DNA of 64,000 bases from Coniella vitis (Eukaryota > Ascomycota > Sordariomycetes > Diaporthales > Schizoparmaceae): assembly GCA_011317545.1 (NCBI GenBank), contig WUJK01000002.1:2046001-2110000 (forward strand), written 5' to 3'. A program made the translations under genes and the position numbers. Numbering within the stretch: position 1 is the first letter of the stretch; the number at the start of each line of letters is the position of its first letter. Under the pieces are notes generated by a model, which saw nothing but the letters and a program-made list of their open reading frames with translations, was not told where the DNA came from and did no database searches. This document shows, piece by piece, positions 48,182 through 59,228 of this stretch.

Positions 48182-49372
48182 ATGACGCAACAAAGGCATT
48201 CGAGCATAACCACGTCCTATGGCGAACGAGCAGCTTCTGCGACCCACCCGCTCACAACGTACCTCCTGCGCCTAATGGAACTCAAGCAATCCAACCTTTG
48301 TGTATCTGCTGATGTTAGCAATGCACGAGACCTTCTGGCCCTCGCCGATCTGGTTGGACCTTCCATTATTGTCCTCAAGACACACTACGACCTTATTGCA
48401 GGATGGGACTACCGCCCGGAAGAGGGCACAGGTGCGCGTCTGGCAGCGCTCGCGCGCAAACACGGCTTCCTCATCTTCGAAGACCGCAAGTACTGCGACA
48501 TTGGCAGCACGGTACAGGCTCAATACGTGGGAGGCACGGCGCGCGTCATTGATTGGGCACACATTGTCAATGCAAACATCTCGGCCGGAAAGCCCATGGT
48601 TGGCGCAATGGCCCAGGCCGCGGCCAAGTGGCGCGAGAGATACAACTACGAGGTGCGCACCAGCGTTACGGTGGGCACACCCGTCACCAACGGCTTTGAT
48701 GATGATGACGAGGATGAGGAAAGAGATGACAGTGACAAGGGCGCATACGACGGCAGCGGACGGCACTCGTCGTCGAGAGCGGCGCTCGAGCCATGGGATC
48801 TCAACACAATGCCACCGCCGCCCCCACGAGATCCAGACGGCCGCAAGGGCAGCATTGTGTCCATCACGACGGTAACGCAGTCCTTTGAGCCAGCCGACTC
48901 GCCCCGTCTGTCCAAGAGCCTGTCTGATGTCGATGACGTCGTGTTCCCTGGGATCGAAGAGGCCCCACTCGAGAGAGGCCTGCTGCTGCTGGCGCAAATG
49001 TCGAGTGCAGGCTGCCTCATGGACGCTGAGTACACACAGGCCTGCATCGAGGCTGCACGGGAAAACAAGGAGTTTGTAATGGGCTACGTGGCACAAGAGA
49101 ATCTCAACACGGACCCCGAGGACAACTTTTTGCACATGACGCCCGGCTGCAAGCTGCCGCCTCTCGGCGAGGAGGAGAATGGCGGAGGCATGCAGGGCGA
49201 TGGCATGGGGCAACAGTACAACACACCTTCGAAGCTGATCGGAATTGGCGGCACCGACATCATTATTGTCGGACGGGGCATCATCAAGGCTACGGACCCG
49301 CAGGGCGAGGCCGAACGATACCGCACCAAGGCATGGAAGGCTTACCGGACAAGGTTGACAACAAGTGTTTAA
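48182..49372 (+). CDS. pyrG: orotidine 5'-phosphate decarboxylase
   Basis: This enzyme converts OMP to UMP, the last step of de novo pyrimidine synthesis; it is known as pyrG, ura3 or pyr-4 in different fungi. A single exon of 396 residues starts at the first in-frame ATG, 48182. NLCVSADV (about 38-45), IIVLKTHYD and the catalytic D101-x-K103-x-x-D106 within FEDRKYCDIG are intact. Further on are AHIVNANISAGKPMV, RGLLLLAQMSSAGCL, MGYVAQ and the phosphate-binding IIIVGRGI. Between about 165 and 260 there is an acidic, Ser/Pro-rich insertion absent from the short yeast enzyme; sordariomycete enzymes of about 400 residues carry a comparable one, so it is a lineage trait, not damage. No intron is needed. 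Confidence 0.96.
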   Translation: MTQQRHSSITTSYGERAASATHPLTTYLLRLMELKQSNLCVSADVSNARDLLALADLVGPSIIVLKTHYDLIAGWDYRPEEGTGARLAALARKHGFLIFEDRKYCDIGSTVQAQYVGGTARVIDWAHIVNANISAGKPMVGAMAQAAAKWRERYNYEVRTSVTVGTPVTNGFDDDDEDEERDDSDKGAYDGSGRHSSSRAALEPWDLNTMPPPPPRDPDGRKGSIVSITTVTQSFEPADSPRLSKSLSDVDDVVFPGIEEAPLERGLLLLAQMSSAGCLMDAEYTQACIEAARENKEFVMGYVAQENLNTDPEDNFLHMTPGCKLPPLGEEENGGGMQGDGMGQQYNTPSKLIGIGGTDIIIVGRGIIKATDPQGEAERYRTKAWKAYRTRLTTSV

Positions 49373-49673
49373 TTCACAACAAAGCAATTTACGTCAAGTG
49401 GGCGGGGAGAGCATGCATCAAATTTTATAAATTGATGGGTGGAATTTGATTCGGATACCCAGATGAGAAACCTAGCATGTTACAGTTCAAAAAAGCCCAA
49501 AAAGTCTCAAATGATGTTGTCATGCTATGTATATCCAATTTCTTGTATAAATCGATCGGTTCTTTTATGACCATACCGAAGTTTCTATCTTGTACAACAA
49601 ATCACCAATTCAGGCTAGATATATATCCGATCCCAGACGCACATGCAAAAAGATATGCATCCAGCTATTTTTT
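49373..49673. other. convergent intergenic, OMP decarboxylase and BTB-like gene
   Basis: This is a 301 bp AT-rich spacer with both 3' UTRs. Nothing else is seen. Confidence 0.6.
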
Positions 49674-51565
49674 TTATTTTCTCCGCACCGGCATACTCAA
49701 ATGCCTCGACGACTCAGCCACCATGTCGACACGGTCTACATCCTCGGGCGTCCAATCCCATGCACCAGCTGTGAAGAAATCCCGCGCCATCCTGTCGGCC
49801 GTCATGGCGCCCTCGTACCTTAGACGCTGGTCTGATGCTACGGCGCGTGTAAAGCGAAATATATTTCTTGTTTTGCTCTCCCGGTTGCTGTTACCGTCTT
49901 TGTAAGGCTCGTTGGGCCCTGTGGAAGGGACTGTGAATTCCTTTTTGCGTTTGGTGGTGGTGGTGGTGGTGGAAGAAAAAGATGCTAAGGGGAGTTCACT
50001 GTTGATATAAGCGTTGGCGCCACTGCCGTTGTAAGAGGTGGATAAAGATGATTGCGGTTGCTGCCAGCTTGCTTTGCTGCGCTCCTTCTTCCAGTCTATC
50101 AAGCTAATCTGCAACGCGCTCGTGCTCACCATGACGCCGAGATACTCAAGAATGGGCATCACACGCGTGCGCAGACCGCAGTTGGTGTGATGGCGGTCGA
50201 TTTGATAGTTTGGGCACTGCTTGAGGGCTGCGAGGATGGAGTTGACATCCACGGCTGCAAAGCGTTTCTCAAACGCGTCGTCCTCATCACTGCTGTTCTC
50301 ACCATCTTCGGGGTAAGAGGACAGCCGTGGCGGGGAAAAGGTGCGGAGAACGAGCAGACGCTTTGCGACCAGGAAACGGACCATTTCACCGAGCTGGAAC
50401 GAGTCGCAGGCTGAGGACGAATCGTAGCCGAGCTTGCACTGGTGGTGCTGCCCCGTGCGGGTGCGGGTGGTGTATATGTGCAGAAAGTGGGCGGGGATGG
50501 AGGCGAGGGTACGCAGGAGGGTGCGTCGGCGGTGGTGGAGTTCCTCTAGTGGTGGTGTTTCAGTAAACCTGGGTTTTGCCTTGCCTGCTGGGGAATCACG
50601 GTAACAAAGCAAGGAATAGAAGATGGCAAGGACATATGAGGAATGAGTTGAGCAAGAAACCGGCCCCCTCCCCAGAAAACAAGAGGGCACTTACCCTCTA
50701 TATCATCAGGCAAATACCACCAAACGGCCTCCTCGCGCCCTCCCAGGGCATCTCTGAGCTCATCCTCATCATCCTCAGCCTCATCGGCGTAGGTGATTGC
50801 CCAGCGATGGCTGCCAAAGAGCACGAGGTCGCGTGTCGAGGCAGCAAAGCGCGGCGTCTGCTCGAGCAACCAGGAGACAAGAATCTTTTGACGCAGCAGC
50901 TCCTCGGCCGCTAGAGTCAATCCACTGAGCCCGTCTTCCTCGCGCAGCCGGGGTGCTGGCGTGGCAGGCCATCTGAACTTGAGACCTGTGGTGAGGTGGC
51001 GTGAGACGGCAGCGGTGCAGGCGAAGCGGTCTGCAAAGATGGCAAGCGTGACAATGTACAGCATTGACACTTTGGCAGTGGTGGTAACTACAGGGACAGA
51101 ATGCAGGATGCGCAACATGTCGGCGAAAGCGACTTCGCGGCCGGCGCTGCGGGTGGCTTCATCGTCATCTGTAATGTGGACACGGGGGAGCTCATCTGGC
51201 GATACGTCTTGGGGCTGCTGGCCCCGCTGCTTGATTGCCTCGAGGCGGTCGGCAATGTTGCGGGCTTCTTGGAAGCGTGTGTCAGTGAGCAGGTTGGAAA
51301 AGTAGCGCGAGTGCTTTTGAAGGGTGGCGAGATGGACGCGGTAGACGAGGTGGATGTGAGGTTTGAGCAGCGGGGGAGGGACTGCTGGCGGGACTCGTTG
51401 GCCAGGACGTGGCTTGGCGACCTTTTTACGGGTGGCTTGGAGGGTTGAGTGCGAGTTCTCAAAGGTCACGTCGAGGAGGATGTCGCCGCGGGGCGCAATG
51501 GTGATGACCTCGGGCCGGCCTGGGCCGTCATGTTGAGGAAGCGGCGGCTCTGATGCTTCCTCCAT
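49674..51565 (-). CDS. BTB/POZ-like domain protein, function unknown
   Basis: Two exons on the minus strand, 51565-50695 and 50587-49674, give 594 residues. After a Pro-rich start, GDILLDVTFE followed by a Lys/Pro-rich loop and VYRVHLATLQKHSRYFSNLL reads as the first half of a BTB/POZ fold, an adaptor that often pairs with cullin-3 or mediates dimerisation. The rest is helical and low-complexity in places, including a Ser/Thr run from repeated ACC codons near 49960. I do not know its role. The open frame extends upstream to 51649 but begins with TTG, so the ATG at 51565 is chosen. The intron ends in CAGCAG, a tandem acceptor. It is divergent from the Ptc6-like gene. Confidence 0.72.
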
Positions 51566-52541
51566 GGGTAACGACGGTGGTGTTGAGGGTACGGATGAGT
51601 GAAGTGAGATACGCTTGTCGACATCAAGAGGGCATGAGGTAGAGTGCAAAGAGTTGTGTTGGATGAAGAGGCCTCGACAATAAAGATGCTACTCTGTAGG
51701 CATTCCTGGGTATGTAAAAAAGTACGTACCGGCCCAGCCTTACTGGCGGGTGACGTCGGAGGAGGCACACCGCCAGGGTCTGCCCATCTTCATAGTAGCG
51801 GCTGCAGCCCCACTTGGCCTTAGCTAGTAGAAGTCAATTGGGCCTGGGGGCCAAGCAACTGCAATTCCATGTGCAGCTGCCGCTGTGATGATGGCATTTG
51901 GGGCTCTGGGGCAGATTCCTTGACCCTTCCTCCCTCCACCCTCCACCAAGCAACCAAGCATCCAAAACACCAGACAAACAAGCTACGAAACTAGTATATA
52001 CGTGCAACACCCACCATTCTCTTCTCTTACCTCCTTCCACACAGCTCTTCTCATTCGACATACTTATCCTTACATCAATTCACGCACTAGACTGTGTTGC
52101 TGCCCCTCGCTGCTGAAACCTGCAGCGTCGTCGGGTGGGGGGCAGACTGCATTGTTTGTCTGCTGGACGGGCCTATTCAACCACGAGCCTTGCCTTTTCC
52201 TCCTCGTATGCCCCAACTCATTTCGACTCGATTCAGCTTGCCTCGCTTCAACCAGCTGCTCATGGACTGCCAACTGCCTTTGCTCTCGACTTCTTCCTCC
52301 TCTTTCTCATCCTCTTCAACACCCCCCCTTGTTCCTCCCTTCCCATTGACCATCACCTTCTGCCTTTTGGAAGGGAGGACCCCTCTGAGCTGAGAAGCCT
52401 TCTTGCGAAACTCGAACACGATCCCGACACGCGCCGAGTACGGTCCCAGCAAAACTCACTTCGGGAAAGCTTGATAACGCCCCATCGCTCCGAACGTGAT
52501 CTGTCACGACCCTCAAGCATTTCGCGACAGCGCTCATCGCC
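51566..52541. promoter_or_regulatory. divergent intergenic, BTB-like gene and Ptc6-like gene
   Basis: This head-to-head spacer of 976 bp is pyrimidine-rich on the plus strand from about 51,990 onward, which suggests a long 5' UTR for the phosphatase gene. Open frames here are compositional and not called. Confidence 0.5.
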
Positions 52542-54407
52542 ATGTGGCCCAGAGCAGCCGTTCGCTTGACCGGCCGCTGCCATCGCCACCACGACAGCCT
52601 GCGCCAGGTTACCGCTCGAAAACCCGCGATCTTGTCGATCTCAGCCGTCAGCGCATTACAGCGACAACAGACACCGACAAGATGCCCTCAAGGCGCCCGC
52701 AGCTTTCACGAGTACTTTGTCACCCACCTCCCATCCTCCTCCCTCCACCCAGACTCGCGCTCGGCTCCCGGTCCGCACCACAAGTTACCTCGCGCCGCGT
52801 CGGCACCTCACACCCCTGGCTCTTTGGCCGTCGCACCCGCCTCTCCGCCCAACATGCCGTTTCGCGACCTGACCGTCGTGCGTATTCCCTTGCGCAGCGC
52901 TAAGCACCACTTTGGCGCCTTCAGTGGTCGCGGCAGCCGTCCCTATAACGAGGATACCAACCAAGCAGGCACTATCGATATTCCCGCCTTTGCAAAGCGC
53001 GCTCCCATGAGTCTTGTGCGCAGTGAGAGAAACAAGAATGCTGGCGAGGCAACAACGGCCGATAGCCCCTTTGGCGACCCGCAAGTCTTTTACTTTGCCG
53101 TCTTTGACGGTCATGGAGGCAGTGAATGTGCAGAGTTCTTGAAGAACGAGTTACATGGCTACATCGAGGAGGCTGCCAACAGCTTCGAGCTCAAGAGCAG
53201 TCTGCGCAAGAAGAGCAAGATACTCAAAGCGGGTGTTGCAGAGAAGGATAAGAACGGCCTTGCTATCGGACTTGAGCCTGTTACTGCGAGGCCGCCAAAC
53301 AAGCAGGCGCTGGAAGACGTGGGCCTCAAGAGTCCCGAGGAGGTCAAATCGCAAATGGACGGCATAGTCATCTCCAACGGCAAGATGCCCACCGCTGTTT
53401 CCCAGGAACCGCTGCTGGTCAAGGCCGACCTGCACAAGGCTTTGCAGCTCGAAAAGAACATTGTCGCCGAGTACAAGAATACAATTGGCGGCTACTTTCG
53501 ACGCTTCAAGCCGCAAATGTTCGACCTCGATGCCGCTACGCTCGATCCTTCTCAAATCCCCACCACCAAGCCCAAGATTTCTATTGAGGCCGTTCTCACG
53601 TACGCGTTTCTCCGTGCCGACCTCGACTTTGTCACGGCGCAGGCACGCAAGCCCGATCCAGACGACCCTTATGTGAGCGATAACCTTCCTCTGAACAGCG
53701 ACGAGGTTCTCGGCACCTCTCCACACCGGCTCGCCTCGCGCCAAAATGTCATTGGCGGGCCTACGCGCTTCAAGGGTGGCAGCACCGCCTCTGTTGCGCT
53801 CATTTCAACACCCACCCCGGCCCCTTTTTGGCATCCCAATGCGCACAGCACCATCGTGGTCGCTCATGTCGGCGATACACGCATCCTGTTGTGCGAGACC
53901 GCCTCAGGACTTGCCGTTCCCCTTACCAGTGATCATCACCCCAGCAGCCCGAGTGAAGCCCGCCGCCTCACTCGTTTTGCCGAGAGCAGCCTTGTGACGG
54001 ACAGCTTTGGCGAGGAGCGTATTGGTGGACTGGCCAACTCGCGCGCTTTTGGCGACATGCGCTCCAAGCGCATCGGCGTATCAGCCGAGCCGGAGCTGAC
54101 ACGCATGGAACTGGGCCCTGCGCAATTTAGCTTCATGGTCCTGGTCAGTGACGGTGTCAGTGGCACATTGTCGGACCAAGAGATTGTCGACATCATCAAG
54201 GAGGCCCGCACCCCCGAGCAAGGCTCGCGCGATGTTGTGGGTTATGCCACTGAGGTCAGTAAGGATGGCGACAATGCGACGTGCCTTGTGGTCCGCCTTG
54301 GTGGATGGGAGCGCCGCAGTGAGGGTGGTTTGGGCAGTCTGGGCACCAAAGAGATGCGGGATGCGCGGAGGGCTGAAGCGAATGATCCAAGGCGTGGAAG
54401 AAGGTGA
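52542..54407 (+). CDS. mitochondrial PP2C protein phosphatase (Ptc6-like)
   Basis: This is a metal-dependent Ser/Thr phosphatase of the PPM/PP2C family. It most resembles yeast Ptc6, which acts in mitochondria on pyruvate dehydrogenase and in mitophagy. A single exon gives 621 residues. The first ~100 residues are Arg/Ser/Pro-rich without acids early on, typical of a mitochondrial presequence. The Ptc6-like block RIPLRSAKHHFGAFSGRGSR leads to YNEDT, then the metal-binding VFDGHGG with D189. An insertion of roughly 130 residues follows, then HVGDTRILL, LTSDHHPSSPSEARRL, SRAFGDMRSK, VLVSDGVSG and a C-terminal DNATCLVVRLGGW, so all catalytic acids are present. An internal ATG (MPFRDL, about 52,854) would make a form without the presequence. 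Confidence 0.88.
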   Translation: MWPRAAVRLTGRCHRHHDSLRQVTARKPAILSISAVSALQRQQTPTRCPQGARSFHEYFVTHLPSSSLHPDSRSAPGPHHKLPRAASAPHTPGSLAVAPASPPNMPFRDLTVVRIPLRSAKHHFGAFSGRGSRPYNEDTNQAGTIDIPAFAKRAPMSLVRSERNKNAGEATTADSPFGDPQVFYFAVFDGHGGSECAEFLKNELHGYIEEAANSFELKSSLRKKSKILKAGVAEKDKNGLAIGLEPVTARPPNKQALEDVGLKSPEEVKSQMDGIVISNGKMPTAVSQEPLLVKADLHKALQLEKNIVAEYKNTIGGYFRRFKPQMFDLDAATLDPSQIPTTKPKISIEAVLTYAFLRADLDFVTAQARKPDPDDPYVSDNLPLNSDEVLGTSPHRLASRQNVIGGPTRFKGGSTASVALISTPTPAPFWHPNAHSTIVVAHVGDTRILLCETASGLAVPLTSDHHPSSPSEARRLTRFAESSLVTDSFGEERIGGLANSRAFGDMRSKRIGVSAEPELTRMELGPAQFSFMVLVSDGVSGTLSDQEIVDIIKEARTPEQGSRDVVGYATEVSKDGDNATCLVVRLGGWERRSEGGLGSLGTKEMRDARRAEANDPRRGRR

Positions 54408-55373
54408 TTTCTTCTCGAAAAAGCTTCTTATTCTCTCGCTCCACGATCTTCGAAGCAATAGAGGGGTGTAACACCTGCGTACCTATCTACTTTGATCCAA
54501 TATAGGCGGCCCGAACTGCTCAAAGGCAGTGGAATTATGCGGGCTTGTCTACTCGTTTTTCATTATTATTTTATTCCACGGATCTGAAAACAAAGCAGGA
54601 CGGTGGTGTCGTGAGGGCTGGCGTTTCAAGGTGCAATGGATCGGATCAAATCGGCTTTTACCCTACACTGTATGTGTGTAAGCAAATCTAGCATTTTGTG
54701 ATCATCGGCGTATGGTCTTGGGCTTTTGCTCTCACTCTCTCTCAGTATCTAGCATTCAAATGCATAATATTCTTTCTATTCGATGGGGAAAGGAATGGAA
54801 AGCAAAATATAATCCATTGAATCTACCTTTGAGTGAGTGAGATGGAGACGAAGTTGATGTACATATGTTTGATTCGGTTGCTGGTAGACATACCCTTGAT
54901 AATTCTAGCAGACTTTGTTCTTTTGTATTTCAGACTTGTGGCAAACAATTCAGCGGTGTTTTTATGTACACAGCGAATGACTTCTTCGAGATGGTCCTCG
55001 ATAAACGATATGGAGACATATAGTCCAAGGCTGGAAGGAATACTATCGGTTTGCGCTCCAGCTTACAGGACCGAGAACAGCAAAGACAAGGGTGTACCAT
55101 TCTTGTGTATACTTGCAAATGCCGAAATTACTGCCAGCTAGCTTCACATGGATGCAGTACTATATTTGGATGGCCCGCGGAGAAGAAAATTATTTGTTTC
55201 GAATGCATAGGTTTATCACGTGATGAGGTCTCGTAGGTACAATATTCGTATAAGATCTTCATAACACCACATTTCATCTCCAAGACTCCTATTTGCCTTT
55301 TTGGCCCCTAGTCTCACATTTCAGGGATAGCATCAAGACCCCCTTAGGCGATCTTGGAAAGAACGTCTTTTGG
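54408..55373. other. convergent intergenic, Ptc6-like and het-c
   Basis: This 966 bp spacer is AT-rich in its middle part and holds both 3' ends. A 100-codon frame near 54,833-55,141 shows no motif and is not called. Confidence 0.55.
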
Positions 55374-57916
55374 TCAATACTGAGGACCGCCGTATCCTCC
55401 TCCCCAACCAGGCGGAGGATGTTGTCCATGTGGCCCATGATGGCCATGAGGTCCCGGAGGGTACGGGCCTGGGCCGCCTGGAGGCTGTGGTACGCCCCAG
55501 TACTGCGGTTGGGGCTGTCCGTACGGCTCTAGTGGTGGTGGAGAGCCGCCGCCCTGACCATAGTACTGGCCGCCCTGATAATACTGACCAGATGGTGTGG
55601 CAGCTGTGTACTGCTGCTGAGGAGATATAGCAGCACGAAGATAGTCGTCGGCCGCACCGCCAGTAGGCGCGATCTGCTCGTGGTGGAAAGGCGCGGTCGC
55701 ATGACCGCCGTACGAGAACCCCGACGCAGGTGGGGAGGTGGAGGCTGGCCTGGCGGGTCGTTGGGCTCCCGAAGGTGCCGACTCATGTGACATGTATTGG
55801 TCCTGGGGTCGTCCATCGCCGCCTTCCATGGCGCTGAGGTCGCGTGTCTGGACTTGGCTCCACAGACTTCCGCCCACCTTGCCATGGCCGACTTGACCAA
55901 CGGCGCTTGTCCAAGCTGACCAGTCGCTCTGGTTGCCGCCTTGTTGATCCGCACGGATGATGTGATTCTTCCCTGCCTTTACGCTTTCGGACGAGAGGAG
56001 GTGGTTGAGTTCGTGCCGTCGTGGATTTTCATCAGCCCACTTGCGAACTGTGGCGAACATGTTCTTTTGGATCTCGATGTGCTCGTCGCGAATTGCAGGA
56101 TGGTGGAAGGCACGCAGGACATCATTAACAACCTCTTCGACGGGGACGCCTGTGTGTTCCCAAGCATAGAGGACGCGACTAAGTCCTGGTCAGTACATTA
56201 ACAAGACCTGACGAGGTAACTTGGACTTACGGAACGACGTATTGCAGGACAGTAGAAGCCACTCTTCCGGCACATGAGTTAAGAATGTTTGTGAAATGGT
56301 CCTTGGACAGCATGGAATGGGTTGGGTCAGTACAGCTCGCATTACGCCAAGGCTCCAACTGAGCGTTTGCGCTTGAGCTAATCACCCCAGAGCTGCCATC
56401 TTTGAGCACCTTTGACACTTGATTGATGATGGGGCGAATGAACGGCGCGAGCAAGCCGAGCACGAAGGCCGTCAAGGTCTCGCTGATGTGTTCCAACAGC
56501 TTCTCAAGGCCAGGAACCTTTGAGACCATGTTGCTAATTGCCTTGACAATCTTGTCACGAAACTCTAGAATAGGATATATCTGCTTGGCGGTCTTGACAG
56601 GGTCGAAGTTGGCAGACATGCCGGGAATCTGGTTCAGATTTGCGCTGGAACGCTCATTGTTAGCATGCTCCTGCTCAGCCGAGGCTTGCTGAAGCTGACG
56701 AGCTTCGGCCGCAAAGCTGGAACCTATACCAGGCAGACTGGCGATGCTCGAAATGAAGTCATTGCCGGCCTTGCCGCTGCTGCTCAAGCTCAGACCGAAG
56801 AGTCCACGGTCTCCAGACGGACCATCGCGCGCACCTCCACTAGAGGCGCCTCCTGATGCCTGAGCGTTCTTCAGTGCGATGTCTACCTCGTCGACCTCAG
56901 ATTGTGTGAAATGATCCGTAGCCTCTCCGAGGACAGAGTGCAGGAAATCAACGCCGCCAAAGGTGCCAGTGACTAGAGGGAAAACACGTTTTCCATGAAG
57001 CGCTATTTCAGCTGCGGATCCGCAGTGCGTAAACACGTCTCTGTAGCCGAGCTCGCGGAGAGCGAGCTCACAATAGTTGCTATGAGCGGAGAAATCCTCC
57101 ATGCAATGCAGCGCCTGGCCAAGGCATCTGAGGGCTTCGCACAGATCCTCTTCCTTGCCTTTAGAGCCGCCGCCACCATTGGTGTAGAGCCGACCAAAGT
57201 GGATGCTTCTGGCGAAACTGAATCTCAGGTATCCAGCGCTGGTCGCCCAACTGCCGCTTTCATTGGCAATATAGTTCTTCATGCCAGTATTGGGATCCAC
57301 GGCCACTTCGCGCGGATCGACTGGCCCACGAAGCCTCTTGTCGTACTTTCTCGCATCATCACCATCTGCGTAGCCGAGAGGGTTGTCTATGTGCTCCTCG
57401 GGTCTGTAAACGCCCAGTCGCTCCTCTGTAACCTCGAACTCTCCAGTTGCATAGCCAAAGGCCATGAAGGACAGGACCCAGACCAGAATGCGAATGGTGG
57501 CGGCGTTTACGCCCTTCAAGGAGCCGACATCCACGGCTTGAGAGTAGTCGCGTAGCCAGTTGCCAAAGTATGTTCGCTTAACCAACATGGAGGTCCATTT
57601 CTTGCCGTACAGAAAACTGACGGTTTTGAGCATGCTGCCGGATGTCAGTATGTGGTTGGATCGTTGTGGCAGTGAAGCACGAATAGCCTACTCTTCGATG
57701 TCGCCATGGCGCCAGTTGGTTCCTTCGACCTGAGCTGTGGTACGTTATGAGCTGCTGCACGTCGTCGCCCATTTTAACAAAGCGCATGGTCTTTGACTTA
57801 CCAATTGAGGGAATGTTACCGGCTCCAAAAGCATGCGCCGTGCTGGCGAAGGCCAGTAAAAGGAAGCAAGCTAGGAGGATGGAGGAGAAATTCCACCCTA
57901 GGCTCGATGAAGCCAT
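55374..57916 (-). CDS. het-c: HET-C family heterokaryon incompatibility protein
   Basis: This is a homologue of Neurospora HET-C, a secreted or membrane-associated glycine-rich protein whose alleles control vegetative incompatibility. Four exons are read on the minus strand: 57916-57802, 57734-57692, 57634-56231 and 56178-55374, giving 788 residues. A signal peptide ends at AHA (about 29), before FGAGNI. Diagnostic blocks are NWRHGDIED, YFGNWLRDYSQAVDVG, FGYATGEFEVTEERLGVYRPEEHIDNP (in two parts), LGQALHCMEDFSAHSNYCEL and YVVPRVLYAWEHTGVPVEEV. A Gly/Ser-rich stretch around 325-345 matches the general position of the polymorphic specificity region. The tail is Gly/Pro/Gln/Tyr-rich. No partner gene with a HET domain lies nearby. 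The last intron is 52 bp; the acceptor after CTTAG is required because the earlier CCAG acceptor gives a stop. Confidence 0.93.
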
Positions 57917-59228
57917 GGTAATTAAGAGGATATCTTGTCTGCAAAGCTGACACTGCCGACGATGGGGATGTGTTGGGGCATTGGCAGGCCTAAAGAAGGA
58001 GTGCCTTGACGATGGTGTGGTTTAAGCTTAAACAACCTTGGTAGCCCAGGGCGTCCTAGCGTAGTAGTTGTGACGTCGCTTGCTATTGCCATGTTGACTT
58101 GAGGGCCCTTGTTGCCATGCCAGCGTCAGGTAGCAGCAGCTGAGGGGCTGAGGGGCTCTCAGTGCTTGGCAAAGCTGCTTGTACTATGTACTCCTGCTTG
58201 GTGGGGTAGGTATATCGCCTTCATGCTTGAGGCTCTCTCTTGCCTATTGTAACAGAGCCCAGGAAATGCATCATGCAAGAGCCCCAAAATTCTATAGCGC
58301 GGTATTGCCTGCCCTTTCATCCCAGACTATCGGGAACCTTGGAGGTGAAACAGCGAATTTCTTTGATGAACGTCTTTCGCCGGCTGTTGAGCCAACACTA
58401 TCAAAGCTTGCTGAAACCTCCAGTTCTCTGTATGGGATTCAATAAGTGACGGGATCAGCAGACGCATATCAAAGGTGGTGAGCTTGAGGATGAGTATCAT
58501 GCCACTCGGCCGCCAGCTTTCCGGCAGGTGCCCCTACTATGTAAAAGCCTACAAGCCTAAACTTGCTGTAGGACTGCTGGAAGGCAGTGGTGCCACCTGT
58601 CAGTCGACCCACAACATTTGAGTACCGCAGCGCTTGCCCTCCAGCCTCGCAACTTTATAGTATCAGGCTGAGACTTTGACTTTCAAGTCTCCCCATATCA
58701 TCTTGTTCTGGAGTGGCAAATTAGCCTGTAAAATGTACTCAAGTAACGTCCATGCAAACGCACTAATAAAACCTCGGACTCTTCGTGCTCTGCGCGAGCC
58801 CCTATCCCTCGCCTGAACGCTGCAGCGCTGAACCCTGCTGCTGTGCTCAGTAGAGTCTCATTGCCCCGGCCTGATAATTCCCACCTCTTCCGCTGCTCCA
58901 GGAGAAGTTCAAAACCTCCAGGGCTCTTACAATTTTACGTTCTTGATTGTAACATACTTTGTTGTTGCTTGATTTGGTTGCTACCGCGGGTTCGCTCCTT
59001 AGCAATCCCCAGCCTGCCAGCTTACTTGGTCGTCTGCCAGCGTTCGAGACCCGCTCCGCTGCCCCCGTTTCCCGCTACCGCCTTTTTCTGGTCCCTGCGA
59101 CGTGGCGCTCTTTGCTGTGGCGTGTTTCTCGACCGGCCCAGCCTTCTAAAAACACAAGCAGTTGCAGGCCACTGTAACTTTTTCTCCTTCCAAAGATCAA
59201 GCGCATCTTCCCCAAACGTGTCGTCAAG
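57917..59228. promoter_or_regulatory. divergent intergenic, het-c and scs7
   Basis: This 1.3 kb head-to-head spacer contains a full GTACTATGTAC (58181-58191) and a second TACTATGTA at 58535-58543. From about 58,800 it is CT-rich, consistent with an scs7 5' UTR. No other gene is supported. Confidence 0.5.

Noticed and set aside
48272..49387. 371-codon minus-strand ORF
   Set aside because: It is a shadow antisense to the OMP decarboxylase gene, created by its codon bias, and has no motif of its own.
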